A DNA stretch of 64,000 nucleotides. Origin: Soehngenia longivitae (lineage in GTDB: Bacteria; Bacillota; Clostridia; Tissierellales; Tissierellaceae). Below are positions 44,268 to 53,706 of the stretch, piece by piece. The stretch lies in NCBI RefSeq assembly GCF_004684055.1, contig NZ_SRIB01000002.1:62001-126000 (forward strand), read 5' to 3'. The notes below the pieces were generated by a model. The model was not told where the DNA came from and ran no database searches. It was given only the letters and a program-made list of their open reading frames with translations. The position numbers and the translations under genes are program-made. Position 1 is the stretch's first letter, and every line of letters starts with the position of its first letter.

Positions 44268-44519
44268 GTGAAAAAAATAGCAGTAATAAGTGCTCTTTTA
44301 GAAGACAGTGTAAATACTCAGTATGATTTCAATAGAATTGTCGCTAACTACAAAGACATAATAAAAGGCAGGATGGGGATACCTTTTAATGAATACGATG
44401 TATCTGTCATTACGTTGGTAGCAGTCGGTGATATCGATGAGATAAATAGTTTCACAGGGAAGCTTGGAAATTTAAAGAACTGTACAGTTAAGATATCTAT
44501 TTCTAAAAAGGAAGTGTAG
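44268..44519 (+). CDS. TM1266-family small protein (iron-only hydrogenase system regulator)
   Basis: The 83-residue protein matches the family first seen beside hydrogenase genes: KKIAVISALLED, NRIVANYKDIIKGRMGIPF, then TLVAVGDIDEINSFTGKLG. It has an ACT/ferredoxin-like fold by family knowledge. I choose GTG 44268 with AGGGGTG 6 bp upstream; a longer frame from 44217 would run through the terminator hairpin. It is directly followed by hydE. Confidence 0.88.
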   Translation: MKKIAVISALLEDSVNTQYDFNRIVANYKDIIKGRMGIPFNEYDVSVITLVAVGDIDEINSFTGKLGNLKNCTVKISISKKEV

Positions 44520-44521
44520 CT

Positions 44522-45592
44522 GTGAGAGAAATCTTAAATAAACTTTATAATACCCATGACTTAGAGATGGATGAGCTTGTGTATTTGATTGAAAATGCTG
44601 ATACAACGATAATTAACGATATCAAAGACCATGCTAAAGCGCTCACGTTAAGTATTTATGGAAATAAAATTTACATCAGGGCATTATTAGAGTTTTCAAA
44701 CTACTGCAAGAGAAACTGTATGTATTGTGGTTTAAGGAATGACAACGAAGAAGTTGATAGATTTAGACTTACAAAGAATCAGATAATAGAGTCTATAGGG
44801 AAAGCATATGATTTTGGATATAGATCATTTGTCATGCAAAGTGGAGAAGATGAGTTTTATACGAAAGACTTATTATCAGATATAATTATTACTTTAAAAG
44901 AAAACTTTAAAGGTATAGCAATAACTCTATCTATCGGAGAACGAAGTTTTGAAGAATATAAAGAATTTAAAATAGCTGGAGCAGATAGATTTTTATTAAG
45001 GCATGAAACAGCAGACCAAAAGCAATATGAAAAACTTCATCCTGATATGAGCTTTGAAGAAAGAAAGAGGTGCTTATATGATTTAAAAGCATTGGACTAT
45101 CAAGTGGGTGCTGGGTTTTTAGTGGGTCTGCCTAACTCAAATCCGACTATCATGGCAAAAAATCTTATATTTTTAAAAAACTTAGAACCTCATATGGTTG
45201 GCATAGGTCCATTGATAATACATAAAGACACGCCACTTAAAAATTATAAAGATGGTTCTGTAGAAGACACTTTATTTTATATATCGCTGACAAGACTTTT
45301 TCTGCCAAAAGCCATGATTCCTGTGACAACCGCAGTGAATACTTTAGATAAAAAGGGGTTAGAAAAGGGAATAGATTCAGGTGGAAATGTGCTTATGTTA
45401 AATTTATCACCTCAAGAATTAAAAGAAAAATATGAACTATACAAAAATAGGGAGACTAAAAGCGTCTATGATTTAGAAAAAGTCGCAGAGAGATTAGAAA
45501 ACATTGGATATCAAGCTTATATAAAAAGAGGTGACCACATTGATTGGTCAAAAGAGGAGGAAGGGAAATGGCAAGGACAGAAAATGAATTAA
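44522..45592 (+). CDS. hydE: [FeFe]-hydrogenase maturase HydE, radical SAM
   Basis: The 356-residue protein has the radical SAM motif CKRNCMYC (Cys65, 69, 72 region), GGN-type and HPDMSFEER segments of HydE. It builds part of the H-cluster 2Fe subsite, including the dithiolate bridge precursors. It starts at GTG 44522 two bases after the regulator gene and overlaps hydG by 25 bp. Confidence 0.95.
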   Translation: MREILNKLYNTHDLEMDELVYLIENADTTIINDIKDHAKALTLSIYGNKIYIRALLEFSNYCKRNCMYCGLRNDNEEVDRFRLTKNQIIESIGKAYDFGYRSFVMQSGEDEFYTKDLLSDIIITLKENFKGIAITLSIGERSFEEYKEFKIAGADRFLLRHETADQKQYEKLHPDMSFEERKRCLYDLKALDYQVGAGFLVGLPNSNPTIMAKNLIFLKNLEPHMVGIGPLIIHKDTPLKNYKDGSVEDTLFYISLTRLFLPKAMIPVTTAVNTLDKKGLEKGIDSGGNVLMLNLSPQELKEKYELYKNRETKSVYDLEKVAERLENIGYQAYIKRGDHIDWSKEEEGKWQGQKMN

Positions 45593-46983
45593 AAAGTTTT
45601 ATTGATGACGAAAAGATATTTTCATTATTGGAGCAAGGTAAAAATTCATCAAAAGAAGAAATACTAGAAATCATTCAAAAATCTTTATCTAAGCAGAGAT
45701 TAGAGCCGATAGAAACAGCAAAGCTACTAAATGTAGAGGATAAAGAACTCTTAGATGAGATATTCAAAGCTGCGAATACCCTAAAGGAAGAAATCTACGG
45801 AGATAGGATAGTATTTTTTGCACCCTTATACATTGGAAATAAATGCATAAACAACTGTAAATATTGTGGGTTTCAAAGAGACAATACAGCTATAGAAAGA
45901 AAGACCCTTACTTTAGAAGAATTAAGAGAACAAGTAAAAATTCTTGAAAGCAAAGGACATAAGAGGTTGATATTAGTCTATGGAGAACATCCTGATTATG
46001 ATGCTGATTTTATCGCGCAAACGATGAGAACTGTTTACGACACTAAGAATAAGAATGGAGAGATAAGAAGAGTAAACATAAACGCAGCACCTATGGAAGT
46101 TGAAGATTATAAAAAACTAAAAGAAGCAGGGATAGGGACATTTCAAATATTCCAAGAGACGTATCATCATGAAACTTATCAATACCTTCATCCTCAAGGC
46201 GATATGAAAGGAGACTATTCATATAGGCTCTATGGTTTAGACAGAGCTATGGAGGCAGGGATAGATGATGTAGGGATTGGAGCACTGTTTGGCCTTTATG
46301 ACTGGAGATTTGAAGTTATGGGATTGTTATTTCATGCAATCCACTTAGAAGAAAAATTTGGGGTAGGACCTCACACTATTTCATTTCCTAGAATTGAACC
46401 CGCTTTAAATAATGAGTACTACAATCAAACACAATATAAAGTATCTGATGATGATTTTAAGAAAATAGTTGCTATATTAAGGCTGTCTGTTCCATATACA
46501 GGCATGATCCTAACTGCTAGAGAAACTAAAGAAGTGAGAAAAGAAATAATTCCCTATGGAATTTCTCAAATAGATGCAGGCTCAAGAATAGGAATTGGTG
46601 GATACACGCTAGATACTCTAGTTCCTACAAAAGAACAATTTCAATTGGGGGATACGAGAGAACTAGATGATGTAGTAAGAGAGATGTCAGAGATGAACTT
46701 TCTAAGTTCATTTTGTACAGCTTGTTACAGATCTGGCAGAACTGGTGAAGATTTTATGTGCATAGCAAAGCCCGGAGATATACAGCATTTTTGTGCAGCA
46801 AATGGAATATTGACTTTTAAAGAGTATTTAATTGACTACGCAAGCCCACAAACCAAAATAATGGGTGAGAAGATGATTGAAAAAGAATTAGAAAAAATAG
46901 GAAAAGAAAGTCCAAATAGGAGAGAGCTGATAGAGAATAAGATCAAACTCATTGAACAAGGACAAAGAGATGTTTACATTTAG
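45568..46983 (+). CDS. hydG: [FeFe]-hydrogenase maturase HydG (tyrosine lyase)
   Basis: The 471-residue radical SAM enzyme has CINNCKYC and the C-terminal auxiliary cluster cysteines (SFCTACYRSGRTGEDFMC). It cleaves tyrosine to give CO and CN ligands for the H-cluster. I choose ATG 45568, because GAGGAGG lies 7 bp upstream; a longer frame starts at 45544. It overlaps hydE and is followed by hydF after 11 bp. Confidence 0.96.
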   Translation: MARTENELKSFIDDEKIFSLLEQGKNSSKEEILEIIQKSLSKQRLEPIETAKLLNVEDKELLDEIFKAANTLKEEIYGDRIVFFAPLYIGNKCINNCKYCGFQRDNTAIERKTLTLEELREQVKILESKGHKRLILVYGEHPDYDADFIAQTMRTVYDTKNKNGEIRRVNINAAPMEVEDYKKLKEAGIGTFQIFQETYHHETYQYLHPQGDMKGDYSYRLYGLDRAMEAGIDDVGIGALFGLYDWRFEVMGLLFHAIHLEEKFGVGPHTISFPRIEPALNNEYYNQTQYKVSDDDFKKIVAILRLSVPYTGMILTARETKEVRKEIIPYGISQIDAGSRIGIGGYTLDTLVPTKEQFQLGDTRELDDVVREMSEMNFLSSFCTACYRSGRTGEDFMCIAKPGDIQHFCAANGILTFKEYLIDYASPQTKIMGEKMIEKELEKIGKESPNRRELIENKIKLIEQGQRDVYI

Positions 46984-46994
46984 AAGGAGAAATC

Positions 46995-48191
46995 ATGGAA
47001 AAGACACCAAATTCAAATAGAGTTACAATTTCAATTTTCGGGAACAGAAATGCAGGTAAATCATCATTATTAAATGCTATTGCAAATCAAGAGGTTTCGA
47101 TTGTAAGTGATGTAAAGGGAACAACTACAGATCCAGTAAAAAAAGCAATGGAATTGATTCCAGCAGGTCCGGTATTGTTTATAGATACTGCTGGGATCGA
47201 TGATGAAGGGAATCTAGGGAATTTAAGAATAAAAAAGAGCTTTCAAATTTTAAGAAGAACTGACATAGCTTTATATATCATAGATGGATTAGATGAAGAT
47301 GATAAAAACTTAGAAAATATTGAAACAGAGTCAAAGTACTATGACATACCTCTGTTAAAAGTAGTGAATAAAACAGATTTATTGGATGAAGAAAGTATAG
47401 TTAAACTAAAAGACAAGTATCCTGATGCAATATTTATTTCCACTAAAAATGAAAATGACATAGAGCTATTAAAAGCAAAGCTCATAGCATTGATACAATC
47501 GATAGATGAAGATAAACCCATTGTAGGAGATATGTTAAAACCTGATAGCAATGTAATTTTAGTTATACCAATAGACAAATTAGCTCCAAAAGGCAGAATT
47601 ATATTGCCACAAGTTCAGACTTTGAGGGATTTACTTGATCATGGCATAAAGAGCTTTGTGGTGAGAAATACTGAATTAGAAAATGCTTTAAAAGATATTA
47701 AAAAAGTAGATTTAGTCATCACAGATTCACAAGTATTTAAAGAAGTTGATGAAATTGTACCAAAAAACATACCTCTAACTAGTTTTTCAATTCTATTTGC
47801 TAGGCAAAAGGGGGAATTAAACGAATTTGTAAAAGGTGTGAGAGCTATTGAAAAACTGAATCAAAACTCCAGAGTTTTAATAGCTGAAAATTGTACACAC
47901 AACACAAATCATGAAGACATTGGAAGAAAAAAAATTCCAGATTTAATAAGGCAAAAAACATTTTCTGATATTCAGTTTGATTTTAAAAGTGGTTATGATT
48001 TTGAAGAAAATCTAAGCGATTATGATCTTATAATTCATTGTGGCGGATGTATGGTAAATAGAAGAGAAATTTTATCGCGCATAAGATTAGCAAAACAAGC
48101 AAATGTACCCATTACAAACTATGGAATTACGATGGCTTATCTAACCGGCATACTAGATAGAAGCATTGAGTTATTTAAAGAAAGAGTATAA
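46995..48191 (+). CDS. hydF: [FeFe]-hydrogenase maturase HydF (GTPase scaffold)
   Basis: The 398-residue protein has the G1 motif GNRNAGKSS, DTAG (G3), NKTD (G4), and the C-terminal cluster ligands: C-x-H in NCTHNT and the C-x2-C in HCGGC. It holds the 2Fe precursor and delivers it to the hydrogenase. The catalytic hydrogenase gene hydA is not within the window. Confidence 0.96.
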   Translation: MEKTPNSNRVTISIFGNRNAGKSSLLNAIANQEVSIVSDVKGTTTDPVKKAMELIPAGPVLFIDTAGIDDEGNLGNLRIKKSFQILRRTDIALYIIDGLDEDDKNLENIETESKYYDIPLLKVVNKTDLLDEESIVKLKDKYPDAIFISTKNENDIELLKAKLIALIQSIDEDKPIVGDMLKPDSNVILVIPIDKLAPKGRIILPQVQTLRDLLDHGIKSFVVRNTELENALKDIKKVDLVITDSQVFKEVDEIVPKNIPLTSFSILFARQKGELNEFVKGVRAIEKLNQNSRVLIAENCTHNTNHEDIGRKKIPDLIRQKTFSDIQFDFKSGYDFEENLSDYDLIIHCGGCMVNRREILSRIRLAKQANVPITNYGITMAYLTGILDRSIELFKERV

Positions 48192-48208
48192 GGAAAATCC
48201 TTATACTC
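48184..48208. terminator. shared hairpin between hydF and the YflT-like gene
   Basis: A perfect 11 bp stem (48184-48194 with 48198-48208) with a 3-base loop overlaps the ends of both converging genes. The tract after it is pyrimidine-rich, so termination on the plus strand is likely. Confidence 0.75.
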
Positions 48209-48722
48209 CTCTTTGTCTTTCTCTTAAAATATTTTCTGAAACTTCTTTACCTATATCAACATTATGTTCTTGTGGATTTAAGCCTACATCTTCCCTGAGA
48301 TCATCTGGCAAATCCTCAATATTTTCTTTTTCATTAGAATCATTAGAGTTTTCTACTGGATAGTAAAGTCCATCTTCATTAAGTTCGTATTTACTCTTAT
48401 AATTTGGATCAACCAAAAGAACTAATTTACCGTTTTTAACTTCATCATAGTAGCTTTTCTTTTCTTCTTCGGATAGTTCTAAACGATTAAGAGCATCAAT
48501 AACCGAGTCCTCACCACTTAAAAAACTCTTAAACCTATCCCATATAGACTCATCATCTTCTTTTATCAGTACATCGGTACTTCCTTTTACCATTGATATA
48601 TCCTCATCTTTACTTACGATAACATACATGTCCTGTTCTTCATAACCAAGAAGTTCAAGCTCTGTTATTCTCTTCAAAAGACTTAATTCATCATCAAACA
48701 CTTCTATTTTTTTATCTAACAT
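48201..48722 (-). CDS. YflT-like general stress protein (GSP17M family)
   Basis: The 173-residue acidic protein begins with a region like YflT/general stress protein 17M (VFDDELSLLKRITELELLGYEEQDMYVIV), then a low-complexity acidic middle and a variable C-terminus. No catalytic motif is visible. It is soluble, with no signal peptide. The mechanism of this family is not known. Confidence 0.72.
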   Translation of the reverse strand: MLDKKIEVFDDELSLLKRITELELLGYEEQDMYVIVSKDEDISMVKGSTDVLIKEDDESIWDRFKSFLSGEDSVIDALNRLELSEEEKKSYYDEVKNGKLVLLVDPNYKSKYELNEDGLYYPVENSNDSNEKENIEDLPDDLREDVGLNPQEHNVDIGKEVSENILRERQRGV

Positions 48723-48762
48723 ATTATCACTCTCCTTAATTTATTAATACCCAAAAATAAAA

Positions 48763-48798
48763 CTTAAAAAGCCGATAAAATTTTATCGACTTTTTAAG
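48763..48798. terminator. long hairpin terminator after the GNAT gene
   Basis: An 18 bp stem with one mismatch (48763-48780 with 48781-48798), AT-rich with a GCCGAT core and A/T tracts on both ends. It serves the minus-strand GNAT gene (stop at 48822) and may insulate the YflT-like gene. Confidence 0.85.
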
Positions 48799-48821
48799 TA
48801 GGAGGAAAAAGATCACATGTA

Positions 48822-49562
48822 TTAAGCATAAGCCTCATCGACTTTGATATAACTGAGTTCTTTAGTGTCTTTGATTATTTCATAACCGATATAACCTTGA
48901 TCGATTAGAGATTTTTGCATTTCTAAGTTAGCCCATTTAGATAATACTAAATCCACTGGGTTATAGTATTTTTTATCTAAATCGTTGTGAAGAATGAATC
49001 TCCATAGACCATCAGAATTATCGGGCTTTGTTCCATATTTCTTTTTAAGAGCTTTTATCTTTAGTCCACCCCTCATTACATTGTAAAGACTGTAGAAGTT
49101 ATATGGTGAAACTGTACACATAAAGTGTTTGTAACCTTCTTGTTTTGCAATTTCTTTTGCTTTTTCTAAAGTCACTAGTTGCAGTCCGTTGCCTCTGTAA
49201 AGAGGATCCACAACAGTTGTTTCAAGATGAACAACTTTTTTCAAATCTTCTTCAGGGAGATTAATATCATAACCTAAATTTCTTTTTTCTTCTCTAGGAA
49301 ATGAAATGTATCTATAGGCAATTAATCTATCTTTACTGTTTAAAACACCAATTATTTTAGCACCGTTTTCTAAGTCACCTAACATATCTTCATATGAATC
49401 AATGTATAGGACTTCTTTATTTGGTAGGTTTTCATATACGTATTGCTGAAGTTCAACTACTTCTCTTAATCTATTTTTATCAATTAATTTCATCTTATAT
49501 TCTTCTAACTGCATATCTTCTTTATGCTTATTTTTTACTAATACACCTTTTCCTAAAACCAT
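48822..49562 (-). CDS. GNAT-family N-acetyltransferase
   Basis: The 246-residue protein has a central GNAT core: the acetyl-CoA pyrophosphate loop VDPLYRGNGLQLVTLEKAKEIAK and a following CTVSPYNFYSLYNVMRGG segment. The substrate is unknown. AAGGAGGT lies 7 bp before the ATG. A 12-6-12 palindrome sits over the predicted transcription start, so the gene is probably repressed by a DNA-binding protein. Confidence 0.82.
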   Translation of the reverse strand: MVLGKGVLVKNKHKEDMQLEEYKMKLIDKNRLREVVELQQYVYENLPNKEVLYIDSYEDMLGDLENGAKIIGVLNSKDRLIAYRYISFPREEKRNLGYDINLPEEDLKKVVHLETTVVDPLYRGNGLQLVTLEKAKEIAKQEGYKHFMCTVSPYNFYSLYNVMRGGLKIKALKKKYGTKPDNSDGLWRFILHNDLDKKYYNPVDLVLSKWANLEMQKSLIDQGYIGYEIIKDTKELSYIKVDEAYA

Positions 49563-49618
49563 ATCATTACCTCCTTACCACAAACCATCTATATTAATTA
49601 AATATAATAAACATTAAC

Positions 49619-49648
49619 AACTTACAACTTATATTCAAGTTGTAAGTT
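49619..49648. promoter_or_regulatory. 12-6-12 palindrome over the predicted start site of the GNAT gene
   Basis: Arms 49619-49630 and 49637-49648 are perfect inverted repeats (AACTTACAACTT type). They lie directly downstream of the -10 element at 49650-49655 (minus strand), where a bound repressor would block initiation. As RNA it could also fold as a 5' hairpin. Confidence 0.6.
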
Positions 49649-49649
49649 T

Positions 49650-49678
49650 ATTATACCCTTTCTTTAAAAAATAATCAA
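49650..49678 (-). promoter_or_regulatory. promoter of the GNAT gene
   Basis: On the minus strand TTGATT (49673-49678), a 17 bp spacer and a perfect TATAAT (49650-49655) lie about 90 bp before the ATG. Confidence 0.68.
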
Positions 49679-49701
49679 CAATTTTTAAAAAAAAATAAAA
49701 A

Positions 49702-49725
49702 AACTTAGAGAAAAATCTCTAAGTT
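49702..49725 (-). terminator. terminator of the small bis-heme-type membrane protein gene
   Basis: A perfect 10 bp stem (49702-49711 with 49716-49725) with a 4-base loop is followed on the minus strand by a long T-rich tract. Confidence 0.85.
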
Positions 49726-49752
49726 AAAATTTTAATTTCTTTTTTACATGAT

Positions 49753-50133
49753 TTAACCAAACAAATCAGGAACAGCTAAATGAAGAACTAATAGTACTAA
49801 ATCTACAAACATCATTCTCTTATGCCATACATAAAGAGATTTATTTTTCGTTTTGTAATAAGAAAAGCCCAAAATTGCTGTGATCAATATGCCTGCATAC
49901 AGTACAAAGCCAGTGTGGAGCTTAAATTCTCCTAACATCAAACTACCATGTATGATTGCTATAATTGCGATTAAACCTCCGGCTTGTTTATGATATTTTC
50001 TAAATCTTTTAGACCATTTCATGAGGGCCTGATTGTGATAATCGTAAAATCTTTTATTGATGAGATTCAATACAAAAGGCAAGATCAAAAATAAAAATAA
50101 AATAGCACTTAATGAACCTAATACACCAGCCAT
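49753..50133 (-). CDS. small four-helix membrane protein with two H-x13-H motifs
   Basis: The 126-residue protein has four predicted helices (about 5-25, 50-68, 72-92, 104-122). His48 and His62 are 14 apart near one helix, and His104 and His118 are 14 apart in another. This H-x13-H pair in two helices is the two-heme ligation pattern of ferric-reductase/NOX and cytochrome b families. No flavin or NAD domain is present. The ATG follows GGAGTGAT. It stands alone upstream of the V-ATPase operon on the opposite strand. Heme binding is inference. Confidence 0.7.
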   Translation of the reverse strand: MAGVLGSLSAILFLFLILPFVLNLINKRFYDYHNQALMKWSKRFRKYHKQAGGLIAIIAIIHGSLMLGEFKLHTGFVLYAGILITAILGFSYYKTKNKSLYVWHKRMMFVDLVLLVLHLAVPDLFG

Positions 50134-50187
50134 ATAAAATCACTCCTTTAATTATTTTTTATAATTTACTATTATAATACTCGAATG

Positions 50188-50208
50188 ATACCCGGAAATA
50201 TTGGGTAT
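50188..50208. promoter_or_regulatory. ATACCC/GGGTAT dyad between divergent genes
   Basis: Six-base arms (50188-50193 and 50203-50208) with a 9-base gap lie between the small membrane protein (minus) and the V-ATPase operon (plus). It sits just upstream of a TATAAT-like element used by the minus-strand gene and could be an operator for either. Confidence 0.4.
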
Positions 50209-50346
50209 AAACAATTTGTTAAATAATACAATATTTTTTAATAAATTAGAATAAATTGATTATTTTATTGATTTATCCCCTAGATTGTTATAAAATTGAT
50301 AATTAGAATGGGATAAGTTTTTGAGTTTTTAGATGGAGGTGATAAA

Positions 50347-50673
50347 GTGGCAAAGGAAACTATTGAGATTATTAAAGATGCAGAAAATGAAGCTATGAAA
50401 TTGATAGAAGATGCTAAAGCCTATGCAAAAAAAACTGTAGCTGAAGCTCAAAGATTAGCTGAAGAACAATTCAATAAAATTATAGCTGATGCAGAACTTG
50501 AAGGCGATAGAATAATTGAGTCAGCAAAAGAAAATGGAAACAATCTTGCAAAACCAATCATAGAAGACGGGATGAAGCGAATTGAAAAAATAAAAAATAT
50601 AGATGAAGATAAACTGAAAGAGGCTAGTAATATTATTATCGAGAGGATTGTGAACGGCTATGGCAATAGTTAA
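50347..50673 (+). CDS. ntpF: V-type ATPase peripheral stalk subunit G/H
   Basis: The 108-residue protein is an almost uninterrupted charged coiled coil (about 1-75), as expected for the stalk subunit that pairs with subunit E. The start is GTG 50347 after GGAGGTGAT. It is the first gene of the nine-gene operon and overlaps the subunit I gene by 14 bp. Identity rests on length, coil and position. Confidence 0.88.
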   Translation: MAKETIEIIKDAENEAMKLIEDAKAYAKKTVAEAQRLAEEQFNKIIADAELEGDRIIESAKENGNNLAKPIIEDGMKRIEKIKNIDEDKLKEASNIIIERIVNGYGNS

Positions 50674-52606
50674 AATGAGTGAGTTTAGCTTGTTTGCTTT
50701 TGATGTTGAAAAAGAAGCTCTTTTAAAAACTCTTCAAAATTTCGGATATGTCCATTTTAGCAATCTAACCGAAGAATTTGGAGATGAATCACTAGGGCTT
50801 GAACCAGTAAAAGTTCCACATAAGCTAACTGAAATAGAAGAAAAGCTTTCTAAAGTTTCATCTGCTGTAAGTATTCTCTCTAAGTATGAACAGAAAGAAT
50901 CAAGTATAAAAGCCATGATGGAAGGCAATAAGACATATTCTTTCGAAGAATTAGAAAAAATTGTTTTAGACATAGATTATATAGCTTTAGCAGATGAGAT
51001 CTTGAGCCTTTCGAAGGAAAAAGATGATATTGTGCAAAAAATTGAACATTTAAGGACAGAAATAGATGAACTTAAACCTTGGCAATACTTGGGTGCAAGT
51101 ATCGAAACACTATCTAACACTTACTTTTCCGATATTACAATAGGTACTGTATCAAGGAAACTAAAAGAAAAACTTATTGAGATTATGAGCGAGGCAGAGA
51201 ATGGTTATTATGAGATTATAAATGAGGATAAGAATAATCTTTATTTACTTTTGATATCTCACAAATCAGACACTGATGATTTAATCGACTCTTTAAAAAA
51301 TTTGAGTTTTACAAAAGTGAAACTTCAGATAAAGTTAACGCCTGATGAAGAGATCAAGATAAGGGAAGAAAAAATTAAAAAATACGAATTAGAAATAGAA
51401 GAAATTGAAAACAACTTGAAAGAAAGACTAGATTATCTAGAAAATCTAAAACTTGCATTCGATTACTTGAACAATCTCAAACTTAGATTTTCTGTTTCGG
51501 AAAATTTCATAAAGACCGAAAAAGTAGTTTTTATTAAAGGGTATATTCCAACATCTAAAAAAGATGAGTTTGAAAAAAGTGTAAGAGAAGCACTGGGGAA
51601 TGTATATTATTTAGAAATCAAAGAAGCCGAAAAAGAGAATCCAAAAGTTCCAATATTACTTGAAAACTCAAATTATGCTGAGACTTTTGAATCTTTGACG
51701 GGGATGTATGCTTTACCAAAGTACAGCGAAATTGATCCTACTCCTTTCTTAGCACCATTTTATACACTTTTCTTTGGAATGATGGCAGCAGACGTAGGGT
51801 ATGGATTGATAATGCTCTTGGGAACATTTTTCGCATTAAAGAAATTTAAACTCTCAGATGCACAAAGAAAATCCATTAAATTTTTCTACTACCTTAGCTT
51901 CTCTGTAATCATATGGGGGTTTATCTATGGTTCGTTGTTTGGTGGAGTCGTAAAGATACCTGGGCTTATAGATCCAGCTAATGACTACAATACTGTACTT
52001 TTGATGTCAATAGCCTTTGGAGTTATACACGTCATGTTTGCACTTGGATTGAAAGCGTACATGCTAATTCGAGATAGGAAAATCCTCGATGCATTATTTG
52101 ATGTTGGATTTTGGTATTTTGCATTAATTGGAAGCATTGTATTCCTCTTAAGCACAATGGGGATAATTGGAGGAGTCATAAAAACTATAAGTTTAGTGAT
52201 GATGATTGTCGGAATGCTAGGAATCGTGGCAACTGGTGGTAGAAGTTCTGGGAGTATCGGAGGAAAGCTTGCAGGTGGATTTTATTCACTCTATGGCATA
52301 ACAGGTTATATAGGGGATTTTGTATCGTACTCTAGACTTATGGCTTTAGGTCTTGCAGGTGGATTTATTGCAGGTGCAATAAATATGATCGCTGGTATGG
52401 TTTCGGGACTTGGAGTCGTAGGGTTTATATTAGCTATTGTTATATTTATAGCAGGACAATTATTCAATCTAGGCTTGAGTTTATTAGGAGCATATGTACA
52501 CTCTATCAGATTGATATATGTAGAGTTCTTTGGCAAGTTTTATGAAGGTGGAGGCCCTAAATTTAATTTACTAAGGGCAAAACCAAAATATATCAATATT
52601 AAATAA
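50660..52606 (+). CDS. ntpI: V-type ATPase subunit I (membrane a-type subunit)
   Basis: The 648-residue protein has a soluble coiled-coil N-terminal half (about 1-330) and a C-terminal membrane half with about seven to eight helices and the segments PFLAPFYTLFFGMMAADVGYG and YSRLMALGLAGGFIAGAINM (the conserved Arg of the ion path). It forms the ion half-channels beside the K ring. Confidence 0.95.
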   Translation: MAIVKMSEFSLFAFDVEKEALLKTLQNFGYVHFSNLTEEFGDESLGLEPVKVPHKLTEIEEKLSKVSSAVSILSKYEQKESSIKAMMEGNKTYSFEELEKIVLDIDYIALADEILSLSKEKDDIVQKIEHLRTEIDELKPWQYLGASIETLSNTYFSDITIGTVSRKLKEKLIEIMSEAENGYYEIINEDKNNLYLLLISHKSDTDDLIDSLKNLSFTKVKLQIKLTPDEEIKIREEKIKKYELEIEEIENNLKERLDYLENLKLAFDYLNNLKLRFSVSENFIKTEKVVFIKGYIPTSKKDEFEKSVREALGNVYYLEIKEAEKENPKVPILLENSNYAETFESLTGMYALPKYSEIDPTPFLAPFYTLFFGMMAADVGYGLIMLLGTFFALKKFKLSDAQRKSIKFFYYLSFSVIIWGFIYGSLFGGVVKIPGLIDPANDYNTVLLMSIAFGVIHVMFALGLKAYMLIRDRKILDALFDVGFWYFALIGSIVFLLSTMGIIGGVIKTISLVMMIVGMLGIVATGGRSSGSIGGKLAGGFYSLYGITGYIGDFVSYSRLMALGLAGGFIAGAINMIAGMVSGLGVVGFILAIVIFIAGQLFNLGLSLLGAYVHSIRLIYVEFFGKFYEGGGPKFNLLRAKPKYINIK

Positions 52607-52622
52607 CAAGGAGGAATTTTAA

Positions 52623-53102
<480 letters not shown>

Positions 53103-53138
53103 TATTTTTTATTTTGAATAAAGTAAGGATGTGAAGCT

Positions 53139-53696
53139 ATGCAAAATTTAGAGAGCCTTACCCAGAAAATAATGGAAGATGCTAAAGCTGAAGCTAGTAG
53201 AATCAGTGAAGAAGCAGACAAAAAACAAAAACATATAATTGATGAAAGGGTAAAGGAAGCAAAGGTAATAAGTGAAAAAATACTAGAAAAGAAGAAATCA
53301 GAAGCAAATACGTTAAAAGAGAGAATAATATCAAGTGCGCAAAGAAATGTTAGAAATCAAGAACTCTCTGCAAAACAAGAGGTAATTGATAAAGTCTTTG
53401 AAATTGCTTATATGAGTTTAAATGATTTAAAAGATGAAGATTATTTAAAACTCGTAAAGAAGATGTTAGAGAATGAGGACTTATCTAAAGAAAAAGTGTT
53501 GAAAGTACCAGTAGGTAAAGAAGAAATTGTTAAGGGCCTATTAAATGAGGGAAAAATAATTGAGGAGCCATCGTTAGACAGTGGGTTCATAATAGTAGAT
53601 GGTAATGTCATTTACAACTTTTCTTTTAGAGATATATTAGATGAGATGAGAGAAGAATTGGAAACAGAGATAGCCTCTTACTTATTTAAGGAATAG
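53139..53696 (+). CDS. ntpE: V-type ATPase peripheral stalk subunit E
   Basis: The 185-residue protein has a long N-terminal charged helix (about 1-90) and a globular C-terminal domain that contacts the catalytic head. This is the usual E-subunit layout. It lies between K and C in the canonical order. Confidence 0.92.
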   Translation: MQNLESLTQKIMEDAKAEASRISEEADKKQKHIIDERVKEAKVISEKILEKKKSEANTLKERIISSAQRNVRNQELSAKQEVIDKVFEIAYMSLNDLKDEDYLKLVKKMLENEDLSKEKVLKVPVGKEEIVKGLLNEGKIIEEPSLDSGFIIVDGNVIYNFSFRDILDEMREELETEIASYLFKE

Positions 53697-53706
53697 AGGT
53701 GAGCTG

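Noticed and set aside
44217-44268. Longer start (ATG 44217) for the TM1266-family gene
   Set aside because: It would translate through the intrinsic terminator at 44227-44251; GTG 44268 has a well-placed AGGGGTG and fits the family's N-terminus.
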